Shown here: positions 17,431 through 26,237 of the stretch, in pieces
How positions within the stretch are numbered: position 1 is the first letter of the stretch
Layout: each line of letters opens with the position of its first letter
Origin: Streptomyces sp. QL37
GTDB taxonomy: Bacteria > Actinomycetota > Actinomycetes > Streptomycetales > Streptomycetaceae
Length of the DNA stretch: 64,000 bases
NCBI RefSeq assembly: GCF_002941025.1
Contig: NZ_PTJS01000001.1
Coordinates: 2,046,001 to 2,110,000 of the forward strand
Reading direction: 5' to 3'
Program-made: the position numbers and the translations under genes
The notes under the pieces: generated by a model
Told to the model about the DNA's origin: nothing
What the model saw: only the letters and a program-made list of their open reading frames with translations
Database searches by the model: none

Positions 17431-20400
17431 GCTCCCAGCCTCCGTCCTCGTGCGCGTGGCCACGGCGGGTGATGTCCGCCCCGTCCAGCAGATGCGCGGA
17501 ACCGCTACGGGCCGGGCTCGTCAGTTCGGCGACGGGCCCCTTCGGCGCCAGCTGGTTCGCGCTCGCCGTACCCAGCGCGTCGATCGCTCTGAACACGCGT
17601 GCGCAGTTGCCGTCGTCCTGGTGGGCGAAGAAGTGCTCCGCACGCTCCCGGTACGGGCTCTCCACGGTGAATTCCCTGCTCATGGCGGCGATGATCTCGT
17701 CGACCGCCTGGTCGACGGTTCGGCAGACCGGCCCGAAGCCGTGCTCGGAGAGGTTGAAGTACCCCCGCTTGTAGTGACGGCCGTAGAAGTCCTCCTCGTC
17801 GAAGGGCACATACACGAGCGGAATGCCCATGTACGCCACGTCGAAGAAGACGGACGAATAGTCGGTCACCATGAGGGAGCACTCCTTCATGGCGTCCTGC
17901 ACGTCGCGCGTCAGGGGATCGGCCACCTGGATCGTGGAGGACTCGATCCGGAAATTGTGCAGGTAGGGACGGATCTCGTAGTGGGGGAAGAATTCGAGGT
18001 CCACCCCGAAGTGCTCCAGCGCGGCGACGAGCCGCCGGTCGGAGAGCAGCGAGCGGTAGAAGCGGAAGTACTCCGACTGTGTGAACGCCGTCTTGGCCGG
18101 TCCCGAGGACTTCTTGTACGAGGCGGTGACGATCCACTGCCGCCATGTCGGCATCAGCAGGATGCGCGGACGCTTCGTCTGCGCACGGTGGAGCGCGTCG
18201 AACCGGGGCAGCCCCGCCAGGACCGCACGGTCACCGAAGCCGGCCTCGTGGGCGAGGTACTCGCGCTCCTGCCGGCCCGTGGTGACGATCATGTCGTAGC
18301 TGGTGATCCGCTGGTCCACCCCGGTGGTCACATCGTTGTAGATGATGCCGTGCTGAAGGAAGACACGCTGGTACTTCAGCAGCTCACCGAAGCGGTGCAG
18401 GAAGAGGACCTTCCGGTAGCCCTCGGGCAGCAGGTAGGACTCGGAGTCGTACGAACCGATCAGCTTGGTGGCGTGGAGCAGGTACATCCGGTGCTTGAAC
18501 GAACCGAGCCTGATCACCCTGCCGTACTTGGCGACCTTCGCGTAGTCGGCGGCGTTCTTGTCGATGACGTAGTAAGCCTTGCGGCGCTTGCGCTGGGTCC
18601 GCATCCACTTGAAGAAGTGGTACGAGTTGTCCTGCGCCGTGTCCGAGCGTTCGCCGATGAGCCAGATCTCGCGGGAGTTCAGGAACGGATACACCAGCCA
18701 GTAGGCCAGGCGCATGCGCCAGCCCGGATTGCGGGTCTTGAGGATGCGCACCTCGCGGGCGAGACGCCAGAGGGCGTGCTTCGCCTTCGCGCCGGCCTTG
18801 CGGTTCACGAGCCGCAGGTGGAGCGCCTCCTGGCCGCCGATGGTGAGCATGTAGGGGTGACCGGCGATGTTCCCGGGGCCCTTGAGGCGGTGCAGCGGCA
18901 GCCGTGCCTTCATCACGACATTGCGCTGCCGCGAGCCGTCCTCGCGCAGCACACGGAGCCGGAAGTCCCCCACACCGAATCCGCCGCGCCTCAGTTCCGA
19001 GACCGGGATCTCCGCGTACCACCCGGCGTACAGGTCCCGTTCGTTACGGGCGTTCCACAGATCGCGGCGGGCGACCTGGCGCAACGGCACAGCGATCTTG
19101 GCACGCGCGGTCTGGTAGACGAACTCCAGACCGTTGCGCAGCGGGCCGCTCACGTTCATCCCCGGGAAGGCCATGCAGCCTTCGACGACCAGTACGTCGC
19201 CCCGGGTACGGACCGATTCCACCACGACGTTCGGATCGTTGACGCGGGCCGTCCGGGTGTCCGCGACCCCTCCGGGGAAGACCCGGTAGAAGCCCTCGTC
19301 GTCGATCTCCAGTACGAGCGGCGCGTCCTCCAGGGCCGGCGCGGGGTCGCAGAAGAGTTCGAAGTTGCCGCTCTTGGCGGCGTAGTGGTCGAGCTGCTGA
19401 GCCGGATTCGTCGCGTACTCGAGAATGACGTCGTCAGGAATCTGCGCGTAGTGCCGGCAGATGTCCGGGAACATCTCGGCCAGTTGCGATCTGGCCATCA
19501 CGTTGCGCGCGTTGCACAGGAATCCCTTGTACGTGCGCGTCACGTAGCGCTGGAACATGTGCCTGACGTCGGCTCTCTCGTCCGCCGTGTAGTTGAGCAG
19601 GAAGTGGTTGAGCCGCAGGTGGTCACGGTAGTTCGCCGGCTTGCTCCAGAGGGAGTCCATGATGGAGGAGCCGTCCGGGCGGCCCCGGTAGTAGTACACC
19701 GGCTCGTCCACGAGGGTGATCCCGTCGGCGCGCAACATGCTCGGCAGCGTCACCCAGGCGTCCTCGAAGTGCACCCCCTCGCCGAAGCGCACGCCCAGGC
19801 GGCGGAGGAGGCCGGTGCTGAACAGCTTGTTGCAGGCGGATCCGCTGAAGATCAGGTCCGGCACCGAGGCGAAGTCGTCGATGCGGCGGTCGCCCTTGCC
19901 GAAGTACTGCTTCCAGGGGCCGTACGGACGGTCGGGGAAGTTCACCAGGTCCCCCACCACCACTTCCGAGCCGTCCCGCCACGCCGCCTGGAGCATCTTC
20001 GACAGGGCGTCCTCGCCCAGGATGTCGTCGGAGTCCAGGAAGGTGACGTAGGGCGCGGTCACCCGGTCGAGGCCGTTGTTGCGCGCGTTCCCGAGTCCAC
20101 CGTTCTGCTGGTGGATCACGGTGACGTTGGCGTAGTGCCGGGCGAAGCGGTCGAGGATCTGCGGTGTCTCGTCGGTGGCGCCGTCGTCCACCAGGATGAC
20201 CTGGGTCGCGGCGAATCCCTCCTGCGCCGCGATGGAGCCGAGGCAGTCGTCCAGGTACTTCGCCACGTTGTAGCAGGGCACGACGACGGCCATCTCGAAG
20301 GCGTAGTCGAGGGTGGCGATCGGCGGGTGGATGAGGCTGCGCCACCACATCCAGGGCGCGTCGGGGTCGTTCTGCTCGGTCTCGAAGGTCCGGCGTCCGG

Positions 20401-21958
20401 CCACAGCGCACCGCAGGGCGAGGTTTCCGGAGACCGTGCGGTACCCCTCCAGTTCCTCGTCCCGTGCGTGGAACGTCAGTCCGGAGAGCTCCACGTCACG
20501 CACGTTCAACGGGGACCGCGAGCGGTTCCGGTTCCACTCGACGACGACCGAGACGTTCCAGACGGTGCTCTCGGAGAATTCCTTCCCGAGTACGGCCGCG
20601 AGGTCCACCACGCCGTCGAACGTGATGAACCGCTCGTCCACCCCGGGGCCCGCTATGGGCACCGTGACGTCCCGCTTGGAGTGCCGGTTGCGCACGGCCA
20701 GGGCGAGCTTGAGATCGTCACCGGGGTTGATCCGCCCGAACCGGTTGACCAGCCGGCCCTCGAACCGCAGCTCCACACCCTTGACGGCCCAGTGGTCGAG
20801 CTGGGCGAAGAGCGGTACCTGGGAGAGGTTCGCCGTCGACAGGCCGAGTTCCGTGACGTCGAGCATGCGGCGCGCGTCCGGCAGGTGCAGATGGTCCCCG
20901 GACCAGTAGACGCGGCCTTCCTCCTCGACGAGGAAGGAGGAGAGCGTGCTCCTGCGCTGGGCGTAGTCCAGCGTGGTCAGCGCGGCTTCCGTCTCCTGGT
21001 ACATGAGGAGGTAGGCCCGTACGCGGTCGACCGGGTCGCACAGCTCGAAGGCCTCGTCACTGATCGAGAAGAGGTAGTTGCTCGCGATCTCGGCGAAGCC
21101 CTGCTGGAATTCCGGATCGCCCTCCGCCAGAGCCCGCATGTAGAGACGCAGGTCGTGTGCGAGGAACTTGGAGTCCTTGCGGACCTTGAGCGGCCACAGA
21201 CCCCGGTCGAGGAGGAACGCGTCGGTGGCACGGTGCACGGCGACCCGGTCCGTGATGCTGCGCAGCTCACCGGTGCGGCCGGTGATCGAACCGCCCTCGG
21301 GCTCCCACATCCAGCGGTACACGGGGTCGGTGATGACGGTGATCCCGTCGGCGAGGCAGCCGGCCACCGTGGAGAAGTAGGTGTCCTCGTAGAACACGCC
21401 TTCCGGGAACCAGACCCCTCCGTTCCGGAGGAACTCGACGCGGTACAGCTTCGCGGCGGCGATGGGGTCGGACAGCATCAGGGGGAACTCGACGAGGCCC
21501 GGCACGGTACGCCGCATCGCGTACACCTCGGGAGCCCAGCCCTCGGTCTCGCCGGTGGCCCGGTTGACCCGCACCGCCTTGCCCGCGGTGATGTCGCTCC
21601 CGGTCTCCAGAGCGCCGGCCACCAGCAGTTCACAGGCGCGGGGCGGCAGCTCGTCGTCGGCGTCGAGGAACATGACGTACTGGCCGGCGGCCTGGGCTAT
21701 GCCCATGTTCCGCGGCGCTCCGACGCCCCCGCTGTTGGTGGGCCGGCGCAGCACGCGGACGCGGGCGTTGGTGCCCGCGAAGCTCTTGACGATGTCGAGG
21801 GTGTTGTCCGTCGAGGCGTCGTCGACGATGACGATCTCGACCAGTTCGTACGTCTGGTTCACGGCCGACTGGAGTGCCTTGCCGATCGTCGTCGCCGCGT
21901 TGTAGGCCGGAATGACGACGGTCACCCACACATCGGGGGTGTCCTGTTCGTGCCTCAT
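17420..21958 (-). CDS. Trimodular GT2-GT2-TagF-like glycosyl/glycerophosphotransferase
   Basis: A 1512-residue protein with two GT-A glycosyltransferase domains and a CDP-glycerol-type polymerase domain. The first GT2 spans about residues 10-240 (VVIPAYNAATTIGKAL, metal motif FLDADDE near 97). The second spans about 556-790 (VVVPCYNVAKYLDDC, FLDSDDI near 640). The region from about 1090 to 1450 is TagF-like, with KAYYVIDKN, FLQHGIIYND, LMPTWRQW and MVTDYSSVFFDVAYMGIPLVY. It should sit at the inner membrane face and build a sugar-phosphate-polyol wall polymer. The ATG overlaps the previous stop by 4 bases. Which module adds what is not readable from sequence. Confidence 0.88.
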   Translation of the reverse strand: MRHEQDTPDVWVTVVIPAYNAATTIGKALQSAVNQTYELVEIVIVDDASTDNTLDIVKSFAGTNARVRVLRRPTNSGGVGAPRNMGIAQAAGQYVMFLDADDELPPRACELLVAGALETGSDITAGKAVRVNRATGETEGWAPEVYAMRRTVPGLVEFPLMLSDPIAAAKLYRVEFLRNGGVWFPEGVFYEDTYFSTVAGCLADGITVITDPVYRWMWEPEGGSITGRTGELRSITDRVAVHRATDAFLLDRGLWPLKVRKDSKFLAHDLRLYMRALAEGDPEFQQGFAEIASNYLFSISDEAFELCDPVDRVRAYLLMYQETEAALTTLDYAQRRSTLSSFLVEEEGRVYWSGDHLHLPDARRMLDVTELGLSTANLSQVPLFAQLDHWAVKGVELRFEGRLVNRFGRINPGDDLKLALAVRNRHSKRDVTVPIAGPGVDERFITFDGVVDLAAVLGKEFSESTVWNVSVVVEWNRNRSRSPLNVRDVELSGLTFHARDEELEGYRTVSGNLALRCAVAGRRTFETEQNDPDAPWMWWRSLIHPPIATLDYAFEMAVVVPCYNVAKYLDDCLGSIAAQEGFAATQVILVDDGATDETPQILDRFARHYANVTVIHQQNGGLGNARNNGLDRVTAPYVTFLDSDDILGEDALSKMLQAAWRDGSEVVVGDLVNFPDRPYGPWKQYFGKGDRRIDDFASVPDLIFSGSACNKLFSTGLLRRLGVRFGEGVHFEDAWVTLPSMLRADGITLVDEPVYYYRGRPDGSSIMDSLWSKPANYRDHLRLNHFLLNYTADERADVRHMFQRYVTRTYKGFLCNARNVMARSQLAEMFPDICRHYAQIPDDVILEYATNPAQQLDHYAAKSGNFELFCDPAPALEDAPLVLEIDDEGFYRVFPGGVADTRTARVNDPNVVVESVRTRGDVLVVEGCMAFPGMNVSGPLRNGLEFVYQTARAKIAVPLRQVARRDLWNARNERDLYAGWYAEIPVSELRRGGFGVGDFRLRVLREDGSRQRNVVMKARLPLHRLKGPGNIAGHPYMLTIGGQEALHLRLVNRKAGAKAKHALWRLAREVRILKTRNPGWRMRLAYWLVYPFLNSREIWLIGERSDTAQDNSYHFFKWMRTQRKRRKAYYVIDKNAADYAKVAKYGRVIRLGSFKHRMYLLHATKLIGSYDSESYLLPEGYRKVLFLHRFGELLKYQRVFLQHGIIYNDVTTGVDQRITSYDMIVTTGRQEREYLAHEAGFGDRAVLAGLPRFDALHRAQTKRPRILLMPTWRQWIVTASYKKSSGPAKTAFTQSEYFRFYRSLLSDRRLVAALEHFGVDLEFFPHYEIRPYLHNFRIESSTIQVADPLTRDVQDAMKECSLMVTDYSSVFFDVAYMGIPLVYVPFDEEDFYGRHYKRGYFNLSEHGFGPVCRTVDQAVDEIIAAMSREFTVESPYRERAEHFFAHQDDGNCARVFRAIDALGTASANQLAPKGPVAELTSPARSGSAHLLDGADITRRGHAHEDGGWERAV

Positions 21959-23217
21959 CGATTGCCTTCTCGGTCGCCCAGATATCCGTTCTGCTCCGGC
22001 TGGGGCGCGTGGGGGGCGGCGTACAGCCGCTCACCCTGAACCGGATGGCCATAGGTGAAGCCGGCCTGCTGATACGTTTCCGCAGGCGGCCACGCCTCTT
22101 GGTACGCGTACTGCTCGTCCGGGACGTGACCCGTGTACGGCTGGGGGTAGGGCTGGAAGCCGGGATCGTCGTCCGGCTGCTGGTCCAGCAGGCGTTCCGC
22201 GTCACGCAGCCCCTCCTCGACCCCGCGGCGGTGGCGGCCCCGGTGCATCTGGGGGGAGATGGTGCCCGCCGTGGACGGCGCCGAGCTGAGCTCGGCCATC
22301 ACCTTGGTGAAGTCGCGGGTGGAGAGCCAGAACTTGTACATGATGATCAGCTCGAAGGCTCCGAGCAGCGCGGCCGACACCAGTGTGGTCAGCAGGATCT
22401 GCCCGATCAGCGGGGCGACGATGAAGATGAACATCTGGAACTCGATGCCGCTGATGAGGTGCGGCCTGATGCGGCTGCGCAGCATGGCGTGACGCATGCG
22501 CTGGTACCAGGGGAAGCGGTGACGGAACTGTGCGTGCAGGTCCACCACGTGGGCCGCCGTGGCCTGCTCCTTGAGGGTCTCGGCCTCGGCTTCGGGATTC
22601 TCCCGGAGCAGATCCTCCATGAACTGGATCTGCTGCTCCTCCGGCTCCTCCGTGGCCCGGCCGGCCGCCTCGGCGGCGGCGGCGCGCTCGGCGTCGCGCT
22701 TCTCCTTCGTGACCTTCTCGATCTTCGTCCGCATCGACATGCGCATCTTGTAGATCTGGAGGGCGTCGACGTAGCGCAGCATGTCGAGGAAGACCACCAT
22801 GAGGGCGGCGAGCAGATACCGCTCGTCGCCGTTGTCCAGGTACTGGCCGCCCATGAGGGCCAGGGCGCAGAAGAGCACCCGGATGCGGTCGAAGACGTAG
22901 TCGAGCCAACCGCCGAAGACCGTGCCGTTGCCCTTGAGCCGCGCCAGCTTCCCGTCGATGCAGTCGAAGATGAAGCTCAGGTGGTACAGCGCGGCGCCGA
23001 TGGCGAGCGAGACGGGGTCGCCCTTGAGGAAGAATCCGGCGGAGCCGAGCCCCACGAACAACGCGGCCCAGGTCACGCGGTTGGGCGTGATGAAGCCGAA
23101 CCGTGCCATGACGATCAGCATGCGGGTCGCCACGGGGTCGACCAAGAGCACCGTCCACCAAGCGTCACGCTTCTTGCACGTCAGCTTCTGAACAGCACGC
23201 AGGGACAGCTTGGCCAT
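21955..23217 (-). CDS. CDP-alcohol phosphatidyltransferase family membrane protein with long extensions
   Basis: The catalytic motif of CDP-alcohol phosphotransferases is complete: Asp85, Asp88, Gly89, Ala-Arg at 92-93, Gly102, Asp106 and Asp110. Such enzymes transfer a phospho-alcohol from a CDP donor to a lipid or polyol acceptor at the membrane. At 420 residues it is about twice the family size. A charged, probably coiled-coil segment (about 155-235, many Glu/Lys/Ala) separates two groups of membrane helices, and the last 75 residues are Pro/Gln/Tyr-rich and likely disordered. It is the first gene after the internal promoter region and is translationally coupled to the TagF-like gene, so it probably supplies that enzyme's acceptor or a polymer step. 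Confidence 0.88.
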   Translation of the reverse strand: MAKLSLRAVQKLTCKKRDAWWTVLLVDPVATRMLIVMARFGFITPNRVTWAALFVGLGSAGFFLKGDPVSLAIGAALYHLSFIFDCIDGKLARLKGNGTVFGGWLDYVFDRIRVLFCALALMGGQYLDNGDERYLLAALMVVFLDMLRYVDALQIYKMRMSMRTKIEKVTKEKRDAERAAAAEAAGRATEEPEEQQIQFMEDLLRENPEAEAETLKEQATAAHVVDLHAQFRHRFPWYQRMRHAMLRSRIRPHLISGIEFQMFIFIVAPLIGQILLTTLVSAALLGAFELIIMYKFWLSTRDFTKVMAELSSAPSTAGTISPQMHRGRHRRGVEEGLRDAERLLDQQPDDDPGFQPYPQPYTGHVPDEQYAYQEAWPPAETYQQAGFTYGHPVQGERLYAAPHAPQPEQNGYLGDREGNR

Positions 23218-23407
23218 AACCCCTCAGTCACGAGAACCAGTAAACAGTCCTCGCTCATGCATGGGCAGGTACGAGGCGCCCTCATGTTCACCAGGTCCCC
23301 CCCGGTCGTTCACATGAAAGATTCACAGACTTTATCAAGAACTCAACAACATGCGACCAGGGCCGTTACCATTCCGAGCCCTTAAGGCCGCAATCAGTCG
23401 GAAATTG
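23218..23407 (-). promoter_or_regulatory. Promoter region of the CDP-alcohol transferase/TagF gene block with GTTCAC repeats
   Basis: This 190-base gap is markedly AT-richer than its surroundings. On the plus strand it holds CATGTTCAC (23283-23291), GTTCACATG (23308-23316) and ATTCAC (23321-23326). The same two 9-mers occur upstream of the LCP gene at 27268. The gap separates the propeller-protein genes from the CDP-alcohol transferase gene and probably carries an internal promoter on the minus strand. Exact -35/-10 elements could not be fixed. Confidence 0.5.
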
Positions 23408-24982
23408 TCACACTGTGTACCAGGAATCGAACTCAAGACCGCTTTTTTGTGACTTCCGGTGAGCAACGGCCAGTCGCGCGCCCGCGGTGAGCACCGCCAA
23501 TGTGACCATTCCGTTCCGAGACCTGACGGCCGCGGGCGGGAGCGGTGTGTCCTTGCCCGCCGCGCTCCACCACACGCCCGCATCCGGGCGCCCCTCCGCG
23601 TAGGCCCCGACGGTGCTCTCCCCTCCGGGGCCCGAACGGACGAGGAGCGCGTAGGCCCAGCCGTCCACGTCCACCCCCCGGACCCCGGTCAGCGGCCCGC
23701 CGCCCTCGGCGCCCCCGAGCGGCAGAGGAGCGGCGGCTCCCGGCCACCAGATGCCGGGCTCGTTGGTCACCAGGTCCCGGAACAGGACGGTGCCGGGCTC
23801 CGGGCCCGCGGACATCGTTCCCGGCACGGGCGTGAAGGGCACGCTCCGGTCCTCGGCCCACGCGCCGCCGGGCCCGGAACGGGCCCAGCGCACCACCGCG
23901 TCGGAATCCCGTGCGCGGGCCAGGAGTTCCACCTCCCCGCGCCCGGTGGTGACGGTCACCAGCTCGTCCGCGACACGGACACCGCTGAGGTGTCGCCACG
24001 GCGCCCACGCTCCGTCGGACGACTGATGGCGGTAGCTCACGCTGTGCCCGAAGTTCCGGGCGAAGACGAAGAGGCCCCCGGCACCGTCGAAGGCCATCAC
24101 CGGGAAGCCGCCCTCCCTGCTCTTGTACCGGTCCCCGGGATTGGGGGAGCCCAGCGAGTGCCAGGGAGTGAGCGGCTGTCCGGTGCGGTACTGCACCGCG
24201 TGCACGATCTCCACGTCGTCGCCCCCGCCCCCGCGTGCGGTCCGGCGCAGCGCCAGCAGGTGCACGAACCCGTGAGGGTCCTGCACCACCGACAGCCCCG
24301 GCATCAGACGGGGTCCGGGGAGCAGTTCCGGTCCGAGCCAGTCCGCCCCTCCCGGCTCCGACTGGACCCACCGCACCACGCCTGCGGCGGACGGCAGGAA
24401 CGCCGTCAGCCGGCCGTCGAACCCCTCGGTCAGCCAGTGCTTCGTACGGGGATAGCGCGACGCGGACCCCGCGTCCAGCTTCTCGTCCGCCGCCGCACGG
24501 CGGCAGTCCACGAAGACGGGTGTTCCCGACTCCAGCTGGTGGGCACGCACCGCGGCCAGTGCCTCCAGAGCGGCGGCCGCCCTGTCGGGATTCTCGTGGA
24601 CGGGTGCGCCCGCGCCCTCGTCGTAGCCCACGCGCTCCGGATCGGGGTCCGCCAGGCGGACCCACCCGGGGCGCAGTTCGCGCAGTGCCCGGAGCAGCGC
24701 CCCGGGTCCGTCGGGGTCCCGGCCGGCGAACGTCGGGCCACCGGGGACCTGGCACCCGCGCCGGGAGGCCTCGGCGAGAGCCCGCTCCAGCGCGGCACGC
24801 TCGTCCTTGCTCCCCTCGCCCACGCACAGCACCCGGATCTCGGTCCCGTCGGCCTCGGCCGCGACAAGGAGCGCCGCGTCGCCCGGGCCGCCGGCGACGA
24901 CCGTCACCCTCCGGACGTCGTGTCCGGCCGGCCGGGGGGCCTGAGACCTCTGCGTCTGGCCGTCACTCGCTCTGCGGGCCAC
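23408..24982 (-). CDS. Degenerate PIG-L-like domain fused to a propeller/lectin-like domain
   Basis: A 524-residue protein without a signal peptide. Residues about 24-165 follow the PIG-L (LmbE) deacetylase fold: a strand VTVVA, then AALLV, later RLADPDPERVGYDE and NPDRAAAALEALAAVR. The zinc motifs are lost: the usual His-Pro-Asp-Asp reads GGPGD, and the later His-Pro-Asp-His reads ENPDR. It is therefore probably not a metal-dependent deacetylase. Residues about 180-524 form repeated beta units with W-rich motifs (VVRWVQSEPGGADWLGP, YRTGQPLTPWHSLGSP) like PLL/tachylectin propellers. The C-terminal part aligns with the next gene upstream. A carbohydrate-recognition role is inferred. Confidence 0.65.
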   Translation of the reverse strand: MARRASDGQTQRSQAPRPAGHDVRRVTVVAGGPGDAALLVAAEADGTEIRVLCVGEGSKDERAALERALAEASRRGCQVPGGPTFAGRDPDGPGALLRALRELRPGWVRLADPDPERVGYDEGAGAPVHENPDRAAAALEALAAVRAHQLESGTPVFVDCRRAAADEKLDAGSASRYPRTKHWLTEGFDGRLTAFLPSAAGVVRWVQSEPGGADWLGPELLPGPRLMPGLSVVQDPHGFVHLLALRRTARGGGGDDVEIVHAVQYRTGQPLTPWHSLGSPNPGDRYKSREGGFPVMAFDGAGGLFVFARNFGHSVSYRHQSSDGAWAPWRHLSGVRVADELVTVTTGRGEVELLARARDSDAVVRWARSGPGGAWAEDRSVPFTPVPGTMSAGPEPGTVLFRDLVTNEPGIWWPGAAAPLPLGGAEGGGPLTGVRGVDVDGWAYALLVRSGPGGESTVGAYAEGRPDAGVWWSAAGKDTPLPPAAVRSRNGMVTLAVLTAGARLAVAHRKSQKSGLEFDSWYTV

Positions 24983-25021
24983 GTCGTCCGTCCTTCCCGG
25001 TGTCGCATCGCACCGCGGGGC

Positions 25022-26125
25022 TCATATCCGGTGCCAGTCACTCAAGGTCAGCCCCTGGCTGTCCTCCTGCCGGGCCACGGACGGCCGGCCGTCCGTACCG
25101 ACGACGGCCACAGCCATCCGTCCCCGGCCGTCGACGGCGAGGGAGGGATCACCGGCGCACTGCCGTCCGGTGTCGGTCCACCAGACACCGTTCTGCTCAC
25201 CCTCGGTCGCGAAGGCTCCGAGCCGGACCGTCCCCGCGAGACTCCTGAAGGCGAGCACCGTGCAGTCGAGCCCGTCCAGCATCGTGCGCACCGCGTCGAT
25301 CCGTCCGTCTCCCGGCTCGCCCCCCAGGGGCACCGGCCAGCGCCCCGCGCGGAAGGCGGCGACGCCGGCGCCGCGCACATCGGTCAGGTAGTAGGTCACG
25401 CTCCCGGGCGAGGTCTCCAGCGAGCTCACGGAACCGGGCAGCGGAACCGCACCGACCTCGTACCCGGGCACCAGGGGGCCGCCCGGCTTCTGCTGGCACA
25501 GGTGCAGCGCCCCCGTACGCGCGGGGACCAACGCCTCGACCAGGCCGGCGGACGTGGCCGCCAGAGCGGGCTGGTCCGTGACGCCGGCGGCCGGCAGCTT
25601 GCCCCAGGCCTCCCACTGGCCCTGCTTGTCCTCACGGCGCAGGGCGAGCGAGCCCAGTCCGGTGGGGACGCAGACGTGGAGGGCCCCGTCCCGGGCGACG
25701 GCCCCGGCGGGGCCGCCGACCTCGACCGCCCGGGCGATCTCCTTGAAGGGATTGCCCAGGGAACGCCACTCCGTCATCGGACGGCCGGTCTGGTACTGGG
25801 TGGAACGCACGATGTCGACCGTGGCCCAGTCATCGGCGCGCGGACGCGACCGGCGGCCGAGGAAGTGGGCATAACGGTTCTGCCCCTGGATCACGGTGAG
25901 GTGGGTGATTCCCTTGGCCGGGAAGACGTCGGGGCCCGCCCAGTGCCGCGACCCCGCGGCCTCTTCCGTCCAGCGCAGGACGCTTCCGCCGGCGTGCACG
26001 TAGACGGTCAGCCTGCCGTCATGGCCCGCGAGCAGCCAAGGGCCCCCGGTCACCGCTCCGGCCTCCGGGACGGTGGCGGGAGCGGGACCAGTGCGTTCGG
26101 CTTCGTCGAGGGAGACACCTCGCAT
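25022..26125 (-). CDS. Propeller/lectin-like protein, paralogue of the neighbouring gene's C-terminal domain
   Basis: A 367-residue protein lacking signal peptide and membrane helices. Its repeated beta motifs (GGSVLRWTEEAAGSRHWAGP, YQTGRPMTEWRSLGNP, QWEAWGKLPAAG) match in order those in the C-terminal two-thirds of the protein encoded directly downstream, so the two arose by duplication. It lacks the PIG-L-like part. The ATG at 26125 has GGGAGGGTGAG upstream, and only 39 bases separate its stop from the next start. A sugar-binding propeller is the best guess; the lack of an export signal is puzzling if it acts on the surface. Confidence 0.6.
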   Translation of the reverse strand: MRGVSLDEAERTGPAPATVPEAGAVTGGPWLLAGHDGRLTVYVHAGGSVLRWTEEAAGSRHWAGPDVFPAKGITHLTVIQGQNRYAHFLGRRSRPRADDWATVDIVRSTQYQTGRPMTEWRSLGNPFKEIARAVEVGGPAGAVARDGALHVCVPTGLGSLALRREDKQGQWEAWGKLPAAGVTDQPALAATSAGLVEALVPARTGALHLCQQKPGGPLVPGYEVGAVPLPGSVSSLETSPGSVTYYLTDVRGAGVAAFRAGRWPVPLGGEPGDGRIDAVRTMLDGLDCTVLAFRSLAGTVRLGAFATEGEQNGVWWTDTGRQCAGDPSLAVDGRGRMAVAVVGTDGRPSVARQEDSQGLTLSDWHRI

Positions 26126-26237
26126 GGTGTGTTCTCACCCTCCCAGGGGCATGTGGTCCTCGTCGGACGAGGGTGCGGGGGCCAGGACTTCGTGGACAGC
26201 GGGCGGAAGACGTCGGTTCGGTGAACGGCCGCAGGGC

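Noticed and set aside
17207..22039. A 1610-codon open frame on the plus strand
   Set aside because: It is antisense to the GT2-GT2-TagF gene, has no protein-like composition and exists because high GC removes stop codons.
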